From Arthrobacter sp. ISL-5 (GTDB lineage: Bacteria; Actinomycetota; Actinomycetes; Actinomycetales; Micrococcaceae), in NCBI RefSeq assembly GCF_018613835.1, contig NZ_JAGGPM010000030.1, positions 31,699 through 95,698 of the forward strand: a DNA stretch of 64,000 nt. The letters are read 5' to 3'. The position numbers and the translations under genes were made by a program. Every line of letters starts with the position of its first letter. The stretch's first letter is position 1. Positions 25,782-33,956 of the stretch are shown piece by piece. The notes under the pieces are model-generated. The model was not told the DNA's origin. It ran no database searches and saw only the letters and a list, made by a program, of their open reading frames with translations.

Positions 25782-26471
25782 TTACGTCACCACCAATCCC
25801 ATGTGCGCCGCCAGCAGCGGGGCGATGAGGCCGAGCTGGTAGTCGTCGATCACCATGCCGGCCAGGCTGCCGAGGCCGCTAATGGTGCGGAAGTCCGTGC
25901 CGCGGAGGTCGAAGTCCTTCAGCCTGGCTCCGCTCAGGTCCAGGCTTCCGATGGTGCAGTTCTTCAGCACGACCCGGGCAGCGGTGGCCGAACCCAGGTC
26001 CAGTTCGTTGATGATGCAGTCGCTGATCAGGACGTCCGCCAAGCGGGAGCCGCGCAGGTTCAGGTAGTCCAGCTTGCCGCCGTCGATCTTCACGAACTGC
26101 CAGCCGCTCTCATACAGTTCAGCCGAGCCCCAGCGGGGATTGCTGAACTCGACGTCATGCAGGGTGGACCGGGCCGCCCTGAGGACCGGGGCGTACGCCT
26201 CATCCACGATGCAGTCGCGGAAACTCGCCCCGCGCAGCTGCGCCTCATTGAAGGAAACCCCGGCGAATTCGCACTCCGCAAAGACAATGCCGCTCAGCTC
26301 CAAGCCGTCGGCGTCCGCCCTGCTGTACCGCACGCCGTCGTACCTCTCCCCACGCCGGAAATCCGGCGCGTCGTCAACGCGCAGCCCGTCCAGCCGGACA
26401 GCCGCGAGCCGCGGGGGCGTGACCTTCAACGCCTTGCCGAGCGCGGGTTTTCCCGCCGGCCGCCCCGCCAC
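25782..26471 (-). CDS. Pentapeptide-repeat protein
   Basis: 229 residues. From about 40 to 215 the sequence follows the A(D/N)LxX pattern in fives: LSGIVFAECEFAGVSFNEA, LRGASFRDCIVD, YLNLRGSRLADVLISD and LDLSGARLKDFDLRGTDF, which fold as a four-sided right-handed beta-helix. Some pentapeptide proteins mimic DNA to protect gyrase, but most have unknown roles and this one is irregular. The GTG start overlaps the preceding SRPBCC stop by one base (TAGTG), so both are in one transcript. Confidence 0.87.
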   Translation of the reverse strand: MAGRPAGKPALGKALKVTPPRLAAVRLDGLRVDDAPDFRRGERYDGVRYSRADADGLELSGIVFAECEFAGVSFNEAQLRGASFRDCIVDEAYAPVLRAARSTLHDVEFSNPRWGSAELYESGWQFVKIDGGKLDYLNLRGSRLADVLISDCIINELDLGSATAARVVLKNCTIGSLDLSGARLKDFDLRGTDFRTISGLGSLAGMVIDDYQLGLIAPLLAAHMGLVVT

Positions 26472-26929
26472 TACAGCGACTCTGCTTTTGCTGCGATCTC
26501 GGCGAGGTCCTTCGCGAGCGCCTTCCGCGTGATGCTCATGCCGATCCGGCCGAAGAGCGCCATCATGATCCTACTGAGGGCCGCGGGCCGAAGCACCTCC
26601 GCGCCGAAGGTCAGGGTGAGGTCAGTCCCGGCGTCGCGCTCCGCCAACGTGAACCGGGACGTGTAGTCGGCTCCGCCCTGCAGAGCCTTGACCGTGGTGC
26701 TGCGCGGCGGGTCGGCCTGCGACACCCACATTTCCACCGTTTCGCGCCGGCCCATCATGGACCGGGTTTCCTTCCAGCGGGTGCCTTCGCCGTACGGGCC
26801 CTCGCTGACCATCTGGATGGATTCGACGCCCGAAAGGGTGGCCGCCGAACCCGGGATGTCCGAAATCACCGCCCAGACCTTCTCCGGGCTTGCGTTTACG
26901 TGCTGAGTCAGGCTGGTGCTGTGATCCAT
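26471..26929 (-). CDS. SRPBCC-superfamily protein (polyketide cyclase-like)
   Basis: 152 residues with a helix-grip pattern: STSLTQHVNASPEKVWAVI at the N-terminus, beta strands with YGEGTRWKETRSMMGRRETV, and a C-terminal alpha helix. Members bind hydrophobic ligands or act as cyclases; no ligand is predictable. TAGGCT ends 6 nt before the ATG, indicating a leaderless transcript that continues into the pentapeptide gene. Confidence 0.83.
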   Translation of the reverse strand: MDHSTSLTQHVNASPEKVWAVISDIPGSAATLSGVESIQMVSEGPYGEGTRWKETRSMMGRRETVEMWVSQADPPRSTTVKALQGGADYTSRFTLAERDAGTDLTLTFGAEVLRPAALSRIMMALFGRIGMSITRKALAKDLAEIAAKAESL

Positions 26930-27027
26930 GCTCCGAGCCTAGTGCCGGGGACCGACATTGAGCACGCGCCGGCAGCCATCACCCCAGCACGCGCCGGCGG
27001 CCGCCCCCTTCCCGCCAGCCCCCCGTC

Positions 27028-27057
27028 TTGAATTAGTAAGCATGCTTTGTGTTAGGC
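27028..27057 (+). promoter_or_regulatory. Probable promoter/operator of csbD with AAGCATGCTT palindrome
   Basis: TTGAAT and TTAGGC are separated by 18 bp, and a perfect 10-bp palindrome AAGCATGCTT (27038-27047) sits within the spacer. A palindrome in this place would let a regulator control the stress gene that follows. Confidence 0.5.
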
Positions 27058-27104
27058 TGAAACGGCTTTGTCAGATCAACCGGCAACGGAAGGTGGTTCC
27101 CACC

Positions 27105-27281
27105 ATGGGCATCGGAGACAAGATTCAGAACGCCGCTGAGGACTTCGGCGGCAAGGCGAAGGAAGCCGCCGGCAACGCCACGGACAATGACCGCCTGAGG
27201 GCAGAGGGCCAGAAGGACCAGGTTGTTGCGGACGCCAAGAAGGTCGGCGAAGACGTCAAAGACGAGTTCAAGAAGGACTAG
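27105..27281 (+). CDS. CsbD-family stress-response protein
   Basis: 58 residues, the normal size of CsbD-like proteins, very rich in charged residues and lacking hydrophobic core. The block GDKIQNAAEDFGGKAKEAAG and the tail DVKDEFKKD match the family. The ATG at 27105 has GGAAGG upstream; the same frame is open further up, but without similarity. CsbD is a general stress protein of unknown mechanism. A hairpin terminator follows. Confidence 0.88.
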   Translation: MGIGDKIQNAAEDFGGKAKEAAGNATDNDRLRAEGQKDQVVADAKKVGEDVKDEFKKD

Positions 27282-27320
27282 CTTCCCCCAGACAAATGGT
27301 CCTCACGGACCTGCATACGC

Positions 27321-27365
27321 GACGACGGCGGACTCTCCTTGGGGGGAGCCCGCCGTCGTTGTTTG
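27321..27365 (+). terminator. Terminator of csbD
   Basis: ACGACGGCGG (27322-27331) pairs with CCGCCGTCGT (27350-27359) around an 18-nt loop that can partly pair internally, followed by TTGTTTG. It begins 40 nt after the csbD stop. Confidence 0.7.
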
Positions 27366-27396
27366 CGCCTGCAAGATTTGCGCCTGCCAGACTATG

Positions 27397-27460
27397 CCAT
27401 CGGCTGCTCCGTAAGTGCCCTTCTGAGCGCCCAGAAGGGCACTTACGGAGCAACCGATGG
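27397..27460. repeat. 64-bp near-perfect palindrome
   Basis: Arms of 29 bp (27397-27425 and 27432-27460) match with a single mismatch and enclose a 6-nt loop. The arms contain CTCCGTAAGTGCCCTTCTG. It is located between the convergent csbD and amino acid permease genes, next to a second hairpin. No T-run follows and no target-site duplication or ORF is visible. Confidence 0.75.
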
Positions 27461-27472
27461 GGAGAACGGCGG

Positions 27473-27507
27473 CGGCGGCGGCCACCTTGGGAAGGTGACC
27501 GCCGCCG
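27473..27507 (-). terminator. Hairpin after the amino acid permease
   Basis: CGGCGGCGGCCACCTT (27473-27488) and AAGGTGACCGCCGCCG (27492-27507) form a 16-bp stem with one mismatch and a 3-nt loop, about 30 nt past the permease stop on the minus strand. A U-run is missing, as often in high-GC actinobacteria. Confidence 0.65.
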
Positions 27508-27533
27508 TCGCCGTACTGCTTAGGTGAAACGTA

Positions 27534-28994
27534 CTAGCTGAAGAGCTCGCTCTTCGGTTCGTTGTTCCGGACCTTCTGCCAGCCGAGCCACAGCACCAGG
27601 GCGAAGAACGGGATGGTGGCCAGGGTCCAGAGGCCGAGGTGGAAGACCTCGCCGGTCTTGCTGGTCATGGTGTCGAAGCCGATCAGCACCGTGATGGCCA
27701 GCAGGGCCACCAAGCCGGCCCAGCTGCTCCAGGTTCCGCCCGGCGCGGGCAGGGAGGAGACCTTGCCCTTCTTCTTGCGCAGCGCGATCTGGCTGGCGAA
27801 GATGGCGCCCCAGGTGAAGATCACGCCGATCGATGCGGAGTTGAGGGCGAGGTCGAAGGCGTGCGAGCCGCCAAGCCAGATGTTCAGCAGGATGCCGACG
27901 AGGTACACGGCGCCGATGGCCAGGATGGCGGCGTACGGCACGTGGCTCTTGGACATCCGGGTCAGCCACTCCGGAGCATGTCCGTTGTTGGCCATGGTGC
28001 GGAAGATCCGGCCGATCGAGTACAGGCCCGAGTTGCAGGAGGACAGGGCGGCGGTGATGACGATCATGTTCATGACGTCGCCCATCCAGCCGAGGCCCAT
28101 CTGGCCGAACACGGTGACGAACGGCGAGGTGCCGGCCACGTACTGGTCCGACGGCAGCAGCATGGCCAGGAGGGTCACGGAACCGACGTAGAACACCACG
28201 ATGCGGAAGACGACTGCGCGGATCGCCTTGGGCACTTCCTTGGCCGGATCCTGCATTTCGCCGGCCGTGATGCCGACGAGCTCAATACCGTTGTAGGCGA
28301 AGATCACGGCATTCAGGACCAGGATCATGACAAGCGCACCCTTGGGGAACATTCCACCTTCGGCTGCGAAGAGGTTGCTGACCGAAGCGTTGCCGTCGCC
28401 CACCTGGGCGTTGGTGACCACCATGAAGGTGCCCACGGCCAGGAAGATCACAATGGCGCCGACCTTGAGGCAGGAGGCCCAGAATTCGAATTCCCCGAAC
28501 GCCTTGACGCTCAGGAGGTTGACGCCCACGAGCAGCAGCAGCGCCGCGATGGCGGACAGTTCAACAGGCACGTTGGGGAAGAAGAACTGGAAGTACAGTC
28601 CGATCGCGATGAGCTCGGCGATGCCGGTCATGGCCCAGTTGATGAAGTACATCCAGCCGGACAGGTACGCGCCCTTCTTGCCGAACATTTCGCCGGCATA
28701 GCTAACGAAGGAACCCGACGTCTGGCGGTACATGATGAGCTCGCCCAGGGCGCGCATCAGCAGGTAAGCGATGACGCCGGCAATGGCGTAGGAGAAGATC
28801 AGCGCGGGGCCCGTGGAGGCCAGGCGTCCGCCGGCACCCATGAAGAGGCCGACGCCGATGGCGCCGCCCATGGCGATCATGGTGACCTGGCGGCCGCTCA
28901 GGGACTTCTTGTAGCCCTCGGCGCTGAGGGTCGAGTCGACGGCGATGGATGGTGCCGTCGGGCTCTTAAGTTCTGTAGGGGTACTTTGAGGCAC
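27534..28994 (-). CDS. APC-family amino acid permease (AnsP/GabP-like)
   Basis: 486 residues with 12 predicted membrane helices. The first helix carries the APC signature KSLSGRQVTMIAMGGAIGVG; helix 2-3 contain RALGELIMYRQTSGSFVSYA, and helix 6 has IFAYNGIELVGITAGE, both characteristic of the AAT subfamily that imports Asn, GABA, Lys or aromatic amino acids by H+ symport. Substrate cannot be assigned. The start is a GTG with AAGGAACA before it. The 375-bp region upstream shows an imperfect inverted repeat (29056-29066 with 29102-29114, GTTTTTG arms) around CCTCATGAGG, which might be an operator. Confidence 0.92.
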   Translation of the reverse strand: MPQSTPTELKSPTAPSIAVDSTLSAEGYKKSLSGRQVTMIAMGGAIGVGLFMGAGGRLASTGPALIFSYAIAGVIAYLLMRALGELIMYRQTSGSFVSYAGEMFGKKGAYLSGWMYFINWAMTGIAELIAIGLYFQFFFPNVPVELSAIAALLLLVGVNLLSVKAFGEFEFWASCLKVGAIVIFLAVGTFMVVTNAQVGDGNASVSNLFAAEGGMFPKGALVMILVLNAVIFAYNGIELVGITAGEMQDPAKEVPKAIRAVVFRIVVFYVGSVTLLAMLLPSDQYVAGTSPFVTVFGQMGLGWMGDVMNMIVITAALSSCNSGLYSIGRIFRTMANNGHAPEWLTRMSKSHVPYAAILAIGAVYLVGILLNIWLGGSHAFDLALNSASIGVIFTWGAIFASQIALRKKKGKVSSLPAPGGTWSSWAGLVALLAITVLIGFDTMTSKTGEVFHLGLWTLATIPFFALVLWLGWQKVRNNEPKSELFS

Positions 28995-29369
28995 AGCTGT
29001 TCCTTGTAGGTCGGGGGGATGCCGTAGGTGGGCAATGCCGGTTCCGGAACCTGGAGTTTTTGCACAGATAATTCGTGTTCCGGCCCCTCATGAGGACCGT
29101 ATGTGTACAAAAACTCGCGAAGCATCGAAGGTTCGCGCGGCTCATCCATCTTACAAGATCTCCGGAGTGCTCCGTGACGCGGGCAACATTTCCGGCCCGG
29201 GGCGGAACCGCACACACTGCAGAAACAAAGTAATTCGAATGGAAAAAACACTCCTGTGAGGGCCGGATTGCGGCTACCCTGAGCACCATGGACGGGGATG
29301 CGTTCCCGGCCATGGCGTCCGCACCGTCTCATGCGGGTGTCGGCACTCGCGCCATTTTCAGGGGGGACT
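28995..29369. other. 375-bp intergenic region between divergent genes
   Basis: Lower in G+C than its surroundings. It contains GTTTTTGCACA (29056-29066) and TGTGTACAAAAAC (29102-29114) as an imperfect inverted repeat around the palindrome CCTCATGAGG at about 29087. No ORF with homology or ribosome site was seen. It must hold the promoters of the permease and of the lipoprotein. Confidence 0.5.
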
Positions 29370-29837
29370 ATGAGAAAGAGAGCACTACTGCTGCCAGCTG
29401 CTTTGCTGCTGGCAGTTGCGGGGTGTTCAGGCGGCGGCTCCGGCCCCGCCGGACCGAGCCCCAGCGTTTCACCACCATCAACCACGACGGCGGCCCAGAC
29501 GCCGTCAGTATCCTCACCACCCACCACTGCCCCCTCCCTGCCCACCGACGTGTCCACATCGCTTAACGCGATCGACGCCCTGCAGGAGCACACCTGTGTG
29601 GCCGGCCCGGACGGATCGTGGACGTTCAAGGGAACCCTGGTGAACTCTTCGGACAAGGCAAAGACCTACACGGTGGCCCTCGCGGTGACCGTCGGCGCCG
29701 CAGTCCAGGGCCACGCGCTGATTACGGAAACGGTCCAGGCAGGGAAATCGGCTGAGGTCTCTGCTGAGAACTTCGCCAAAACCACGGGCCAACAGGGCAC
29801 GTGCGAACCGGTTGTCTCGGTGGAGGACGCTTCGTGA
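29370..29837 (+). CDS. Small lipoprotein, unknown function
   Basis: 155 residues from the ATG at 29370. A short signal sequence ends in a good lipobox (LAVAGC), followed by a Pro/Ser/Thr-rich tether of about 45 residues and one beta-rich domain (about 70-155) with two cysteines, HTCVAGPDGSWTFKGTLVN and TCEPVVS, that could bridge. WTFKGTLVNSSDKAKTYTV looks like a FxLyD-type domain, common in actinobacterial surface proteins. It is coupled by a GTGA overlap to the LGFP/YkuD gene and may share its cell envelope site. Confidence 0.82.
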   Translation: MRKRALLLPAALLLAVAGCSGGGSGPAGPSPSVSPPSTTTAAQTPSVSSPPTTAPSLPTDVSTSLNAIDALQEHTCVAGPDGSWTFKGTLVNSSDKAKTYTVALAVTVGAAVQGHALITETVQAGKSAEVSAENFAKTTGQQGTCEPVVSVEDAS

Positions 29838-31738
29838 AAAAAACACTACTTGCGGCTGCCCTGCTCCTGAGCTTCGCGGCCGGATCCTTCGCGCCCTCAC
29901 CCGCCCTCGCCGACGACGCCGCTCCGTCAACGCCGCCGGCCCAGTCTGCGGACACCGGAAGCACTGACCCGGGGAGCCTGCCAGCAACGGACGAAGCCAC
30001 TCCGCAGCCCGACACCCCGCCAGCCCCTGCCGAGACGCCCGGAGCAGGGGAATCGCTGGGCACCCAACTGACCGATCCAAGCACCGACCCCGTGCCCGAG
30101 CCCGACCCGGCACCTGAGCCTGACCCGGCGCCCGAGTTCGTCACGCGTGGCGGCATCGGCGCCAAGTGGCTCGCCCTGGGCGGCGAGGACGGCGTACTCG
30201 GTGCGCCGACGGCCAATGAGCAGTGCTCGGCAGGTTTTTGCGTCCAGGCGTTCACGGGCGGCTCGATCTATTGGACATCCGCGACCGGCGCCCATCCTGT
30301 CTTCCTGGCCACCGGTCGCACCGGACCGCAATGGCATGCGGCCGGGGCGCTTCCCACATTCGGATATCCGATCACCGATGAAACAGTCATCGGCGCCAAA
30401 TCCCTGCAGAAGTTCTCCAGCGGAAAAGTGCTGGTCTGGACCGGCACCCAGTTCCTGACTTTCTCCACGAGGACCGGCATCGGCACCCGCTGGGCGGCGT
30501 CCGGGGCCGAAACCGTGCTGGGCCTGCCGTTGGCTGCTGAAGTCTGCGGGCTGAGGAACGGCGGCTGTTCGCAGGCCTTCGAGAGCGGAGCCATCTTCTG
30601 GTCACCGCAGACCGGAGCGCAAGTGGTCCGCGGCGGCATCGCCGGACGCTGGCGCGCCGCAGGAGCCCAGAATGGCGTCCTGGCCTACCCCACCGCCGGC
30701 GAGGTCTGTGGCCAGGTCGCCGGAGGCTGCAGCCAGAGATTCCAGGGCGGATCGATCTACTGGTCTCCCGCAACGGGACCTTGGATCACCCGGGCCGGCA
30801 TCGGCAGCCGCTACGCCGCCTCCGGGGCAAACCGCGGTTCCCTCGGGTACCCCATGGCCAACGAGGCCTGCGGCCAGCCGGCCAGCGGCTGCCTCCAGCG
30901 ATTCCAGGGCGGAACAATCCACTGGTCCCCTGCGACCAGCGCCTGGATTGTCCGGGGCGGAATCGGCAGCAAGTTCTATGCCAGCGGTGGTGTCGGCGGA
31001 ACACTCGGCTATCCCACGGCCAACGAGAGGTGCTCGGCTGGACAGTGCATCCAGTCGTTCCAGCGCGGCTTCATCGGCTGGACGTCAGCGGCAGGCACCC
31101 GGATATATGCCATAACCGACTGCCAGAAACTCAACAACGGGCGGTCCAAGTACTCCACGTACGGCGCCAACCGGGTCCTCCTCACGTTCACGCAGGGCTA
31201 CGGGCTGTCCTACGCCACCAACCTCTACTGCGTCCGGATCGCAGGCACTTACGTCCCGGACTGGAAGACCGACGGCTACGTGGGCGCGTCCGGGTTCAAG
31301 CCGCCGGGCGTCGCGTCCGGGCCAACCCGCAACCTGTACTCACCCACCGGTTCGTACTCGGTCACCGAAGCCTTCGGCTTGGGCAACCCGGGAACAAAGC
31401 TCGCCTACCGCACGCTGAACCCGCGCTCCCGCTGGGGCGGAAACCCCTGGACCGCGACGTACAACAAGTACTTCGAGTCCTCCTCGTGGGTGGGCTGGGA
31501 CGAAAACATGTGGTACTTCGCCACCCGCTCAACCCATGACTACCGCCAGGGCGTGGTGGTTAACTACAACCGCCCCAATATTGTCCAGGACGCCGGCTTC
31601 GCCATCTTCCTGCACATGAACAAGGTCCCGACGGCGGGATGCATCTCGCTGGACGACTGGGCAGTTGTTGACTACATCAGGAAGTCGACACCCGGCGACC
31701 GGATCATCATGGGAACCTACGGCGACCTCTTCCGGTAA
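29834..31738 (+). CDS. Secreted LGFP-repeat protein with C-terminal YkuD-like L,D-transpeptidase domain
   Basis: 634 residues from the GTG at 29834 that overlaps the lipoprotein stop. Signal peptide 1-26, then a Pro/Asp/Glu-rich linker with EPDPAPEPDPAPE. Six LGFP repeats of about 50-55 residues follow (GIGxKWxAxG... LGxPxxNE... FxGGxIYWSxxTG), a module that binds cell wall arabinogalactan/peptidoglycan in mycolata and relatives. The last 200 residues contain FAIFLHMNKVPTAGCISLDD: the His and Cys of a YkuD transpeptidase, but TAGC instead of the usual SHGC. It could cross-link or remodel peptidoglycan. Confidence 0.82.
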   Translation: MKKTLLAAALLLSFAAGSFAPSPALADDAAPSTPPAQSADTGSTDPGSLPATDEATPQPDTPPAPAETPGAGESLGTQLTDPSTDPVPEPDPAPEPDPAPEFVTRGGIGAKWLALGGEDGVLGAPTANEQCSAGFCVQAFTGGSIYWTSATGAHPVFLATGRTGPQWHAAGALPTFGYPITDETVIGAKSLQKFSSGKVLVWTGTQFLTFSTRTGIGTRWAASGAETVLGLPLAAEVCGLRNGGCSQAFESGAIFWSPQTGAQVVRGGIAGRWRAAGAQNGVLAYPTAGEVCGQVAGGCSQRFQGGSIYWSPATGPWITRAGIGSRYAASGANRGSLGYPMANEACGQPASGCLQRFQGGTIHWSPATSAWIVRGGIGSKFYASGGVGGTLGYPTANERCSAGQCIQSFQRGFIGWTSAAGTRIYAITDCQKLNNGRSKYSTYGANRVLLTFTQGYGLSYATNLYCVRIAGTYVPDWKTDGYVGASGFKPPGVASGPTRNLYSPTGSYSVTEAFGLGNPGTKLAYRTLNPRSRWGGNPWTATYNKYFESSSWVGWDENMWYFATRSTHDYRQGVVVNYNRPNIVQDAGFAIFLHMNKVPTAGCISLDDWAVVDYIRKSTPGDRIIMGTYGDLFR

Positions 31739-31776
31739 TCCCGGACGGTAGGTCCCGCAACAGTAGTTAGGCACTC

Positions 31777-31821
31777 TGACGCCAGGTGCCGGCGGCCGCC
31801 AGCCGCCGGCACCTGGCGTCA
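31777..31821. terminator. Perfect 19-bp hairpin after the LGFP/YkuD gene
   Basis: TGACGCCAGGTGCCGGCGG (31777-31795) and its exact complement (31803-31821) face each other over a 7-nt loop in the gap between two convergent genes, so it may act for both. No T-run. Confidence 0.65.
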
Positions 31822-31856
31822 GCTGTTTACGGAGTCACGTGTTTACGGAGTGCGCC

Positions 31857-33692
31857 CTATGCCGACACGGGTGCCGGCTCGAGAATGCCGCCCTCCATGG
31901 TGTACCTCAGCCACGTGCCGCGCGGCGGTGCCGCGGCCATTCCTACGGGATGAGCACCGCCCCGCTCCGCCGGCCGGTCCCGGAACCGGCCCTCCCGCGA
32001 CTGGTCCTCCCGGGACCGGTCCGCGCAGTCGCTGAACCACTGGCGCAGGGCACGGTCATGGCTGACCATCACCAGTGTTCCGCTGAAACTGGCCAGCGCG
32101 GTCTCCAACTCCTCCACGAGCACGGGCGCCAGGTGGTTGGTGGGTTCATCGAGCAGCATGACATCGTTGTGGCCGAGCAGCAGCCGGGCCAGCGCCAGCC
32201 TCCGCTGCTGCCCGGCGGACAGGCCGCCCACCGGCACATGGAACTCACTGGCGCGGAAGAGCCCCAGGCGCAGCAGCGCCTCGGCATGGTCGTCTATGTT
32301 TCCGCCGAGTCCGGCGGCAAAAGCCGGGAGCAGGCGCAGCGCCGGATACCGGGGCGGCTCGAGCTCCTGTTGGAGATAGCCGATCCGCCCTCGACGCTCC
32401 ACCTCGCCCACGGGAGCCTCCAGCGTGCCGGCCAGCAGGGAAAGCAGCGTGGACTTCCCCGCGCCGTTGGGGCCGGTGATCAGGATCTTCTGGCCCCGGT
32501 CCACGCGGAATTCGGACAGGTCCAGCCGGCCGGGCAGCCGTGCCTTGCGCGCCCTAAGCACCAAGTTGGACGCCTCACCGCCTGCCGCCCGAACCGCCGC
32601 ACCCGCGGCAGCCAGGCCGTCGGCCGACAGGCCGTCCGCTCCGAAACCAGCCGGGCCGTACTCCTCCAGCCCGGCATCCAGTTTCAGGCGCTCGGGCGGG
32701 CGCTCCACCGGGTTGGCCTCCAGGCGGCGGAGGCGTTCCTGGGCGTTGCGGATTTTGCTTGTGGCGGCGCGCTCCCATGTGCCGGCCTTGAAGTCGAAGC
32801 CCATCTTGTCGCCGTCGCGCTGGCGGGCGTAGCCCATCTTTGTGGCGACCGTTTCGGCCTGGCGCTGTTCCGCAGCCATTGCGTCGATCCACCCGTGGTA
32901 CTGCTGCACCCAGCGCTGGCGTTCGGCCCTCTTCTCCTTCAGGTAGCCGTCGTAGCCGTTGCCGTAACGGTTCACTGTGCGGCGTTCGGCATCCACTTCA
33001 ATCACGGTGGACGCGACCCTCCTCAACAGCACGCGGTCGTGCGAGACCACCACCACGGTCCCGCGGTGGGCGGCGAGGCGGTTCTCCAGCCAGGCAGTGC
33101 CGTTGGCGTCGAGGTGGTTGGTGGGCTCGTCCAGGAGCAGGATGTCCGCCGGATCCGCCAGCAGGCACGCCAGTGCAACCCGCTCCTGCTCCCCGCCCGA
33201 CAACGACCCCAGCAGCCGGCTCCGCTCCACGCCGCCCAGGCCCAGCCTGTCCAGCGCCGCTTCCACCCGCGATTCCGCGGCATAACCCTCGCGCAGCTGG
33301 TACTGGGTCTGCAGGCTCCCGTACGCCTCGAGTTCGTGCGGTTCGGCCGTGGCCAGCCCTGCCTCCAGCCGTTCGAGTTCGGCTTCCATGTCCCGCAGGG
33401 CACGCAGGGCGTCGTCGATGGCGTCGGCAACGGTCAACCCCGCGGGCAGGCCGGAGGTCTGGGCAAGGTATCCCACCCGGCCGTGGCGGACGGCCGCGCC
33501 TGAGTCCGGCGCCTCATGTCCTGCCAGGATCCTCAACAGGGTGGACTTGCCTGCGCCGTTTTCGCCGACGATTGCCACATGTTCGCCGGGCGCTATCACC
33601 AGCTCGACGCCGGCAAAGAGTTCGCGGTCCCCGTAACCGTGGGAGACGCCGGAAAGGCGCAGCTGTTCAGTACGGGCGGTGGGTTCAGTCAT
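31857..33692 (-). CDS. ABC-F family ATPase (duplicated ATP-binding cassettes)
   Basis: 611 residues from the ATG at 33692, which has a GAGGAC site. There are two cassettes: Walker A GENGAGKSTLL and GPNGAGKSTLL, signatures LSGGEQERVAL and LSAGQQRRLAL, and Walker B LLLDEPTNHLD and LLDEPTNHLA. The linker between them is charged and helical, and no membrane segments exist, which is the ABC-F arrangement. Such proteins act on the ribosome, either as translation factors or as antibiotic-protection factors. Which one cannot be told without a tree. Overlap with a convergent gene is absent. Confidence 0.92.
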   Translation of the reverse strand: MTEPTARTEQLRLSGVSHGYGDRELFAGVELVIAPGEHVAIVGENGAGKSTLLRILAGHEAPDSGAAVRHGRVGYLAQTSGLPAGLTVADAIDDALRALRDMEAELERLEAGLATAEPHELEAYGSLQTQYQLREGYAAESRVEAALDRLGLGGVERSRLLGSLSGGEQERVALACLLADPADILLLDEPTNHLDANGTAWLENRLAAHRGTVVVVSHDRVLLRRVASTVIEVDAERRTVNRYGNGYDGYLKEKRAERQRWVQQYHGWIDAMAAEQRQAETVATKMGYARQRDGDKMGFDFKAGTWERAATSKIRNAQERLRRLEANPVERPPERLKLDAGLEEYGPAGFGADGLSADGLAAAGAAVRAAGGEASNLVLRARKARLPGRLDLSEFRVDRGQKILITGPNGAGKSTLLSLLAGTLEAPVGEVERRGRIGYLQQELEPPRYPALRLLPAFAAGLGGNIDDHAEALLRLGLFRASEFHVPVGGLSAGQQRRLALARLLLGHNDVMLLDEPTNHLAPVLVEELETALASFSGTLVMVSHDRALRQWFSDCADRSREDQSREGRFRDRPAERGGAHPVGMAAAPPRGTWLRYTMEGGILEPAPVSA

Positions 33693-33956
33693 GGGAAGTC
33701 CTCGCAATCCGAAAGGCGGCCCCGGAGCCTGCCCCAAAGCGATCTGATCCGCTGGGAACTGATCCGCTTCGGAGCCGGTGCTCTGCGGGGCCCGGTCGAC
33801 GGGAGGCAGCGCGGCCACGTGCCAGCGCTGCTCATTAGGACTTCATGCGTCAAGCCTGCCCGGCGGCGGCGGTGCCGTCAAGGCGAGCACCGCCGTCGGG
33901 CCCGCCTGCCAAAGGCGAGCACCGCCGTCGGGCCTGACCTCAAACGCAAGCGCGGC
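33693..33956. repeat. Intergenic region with a 23-bp direct repeat and hairpin
   Basis: AAGGCGAGCACCGCCGTCGG plus GCC occurs twice (33880-33902, 33912-33934), and CGGCGGTGC upstream can pair with GCACCGCCG of the first copy. It lies just past the stop of the metal ABC permease (33957, minus strand), so it may be the terminator of that operon. No ORF was seen. Confidence 0.6.

Noticed and set aside
28995..29369. Small gene in the gap before the lipoprotein
   Set aside because: Open frames on both strands lack ribosome sites and similarity; the inverted repeat suggests regulation instead.
33880..33934. 23-bp direct repeats as attachment sites
   Set aside because: They are only 9 nt apart, with nothing between them and no integrase nearby.
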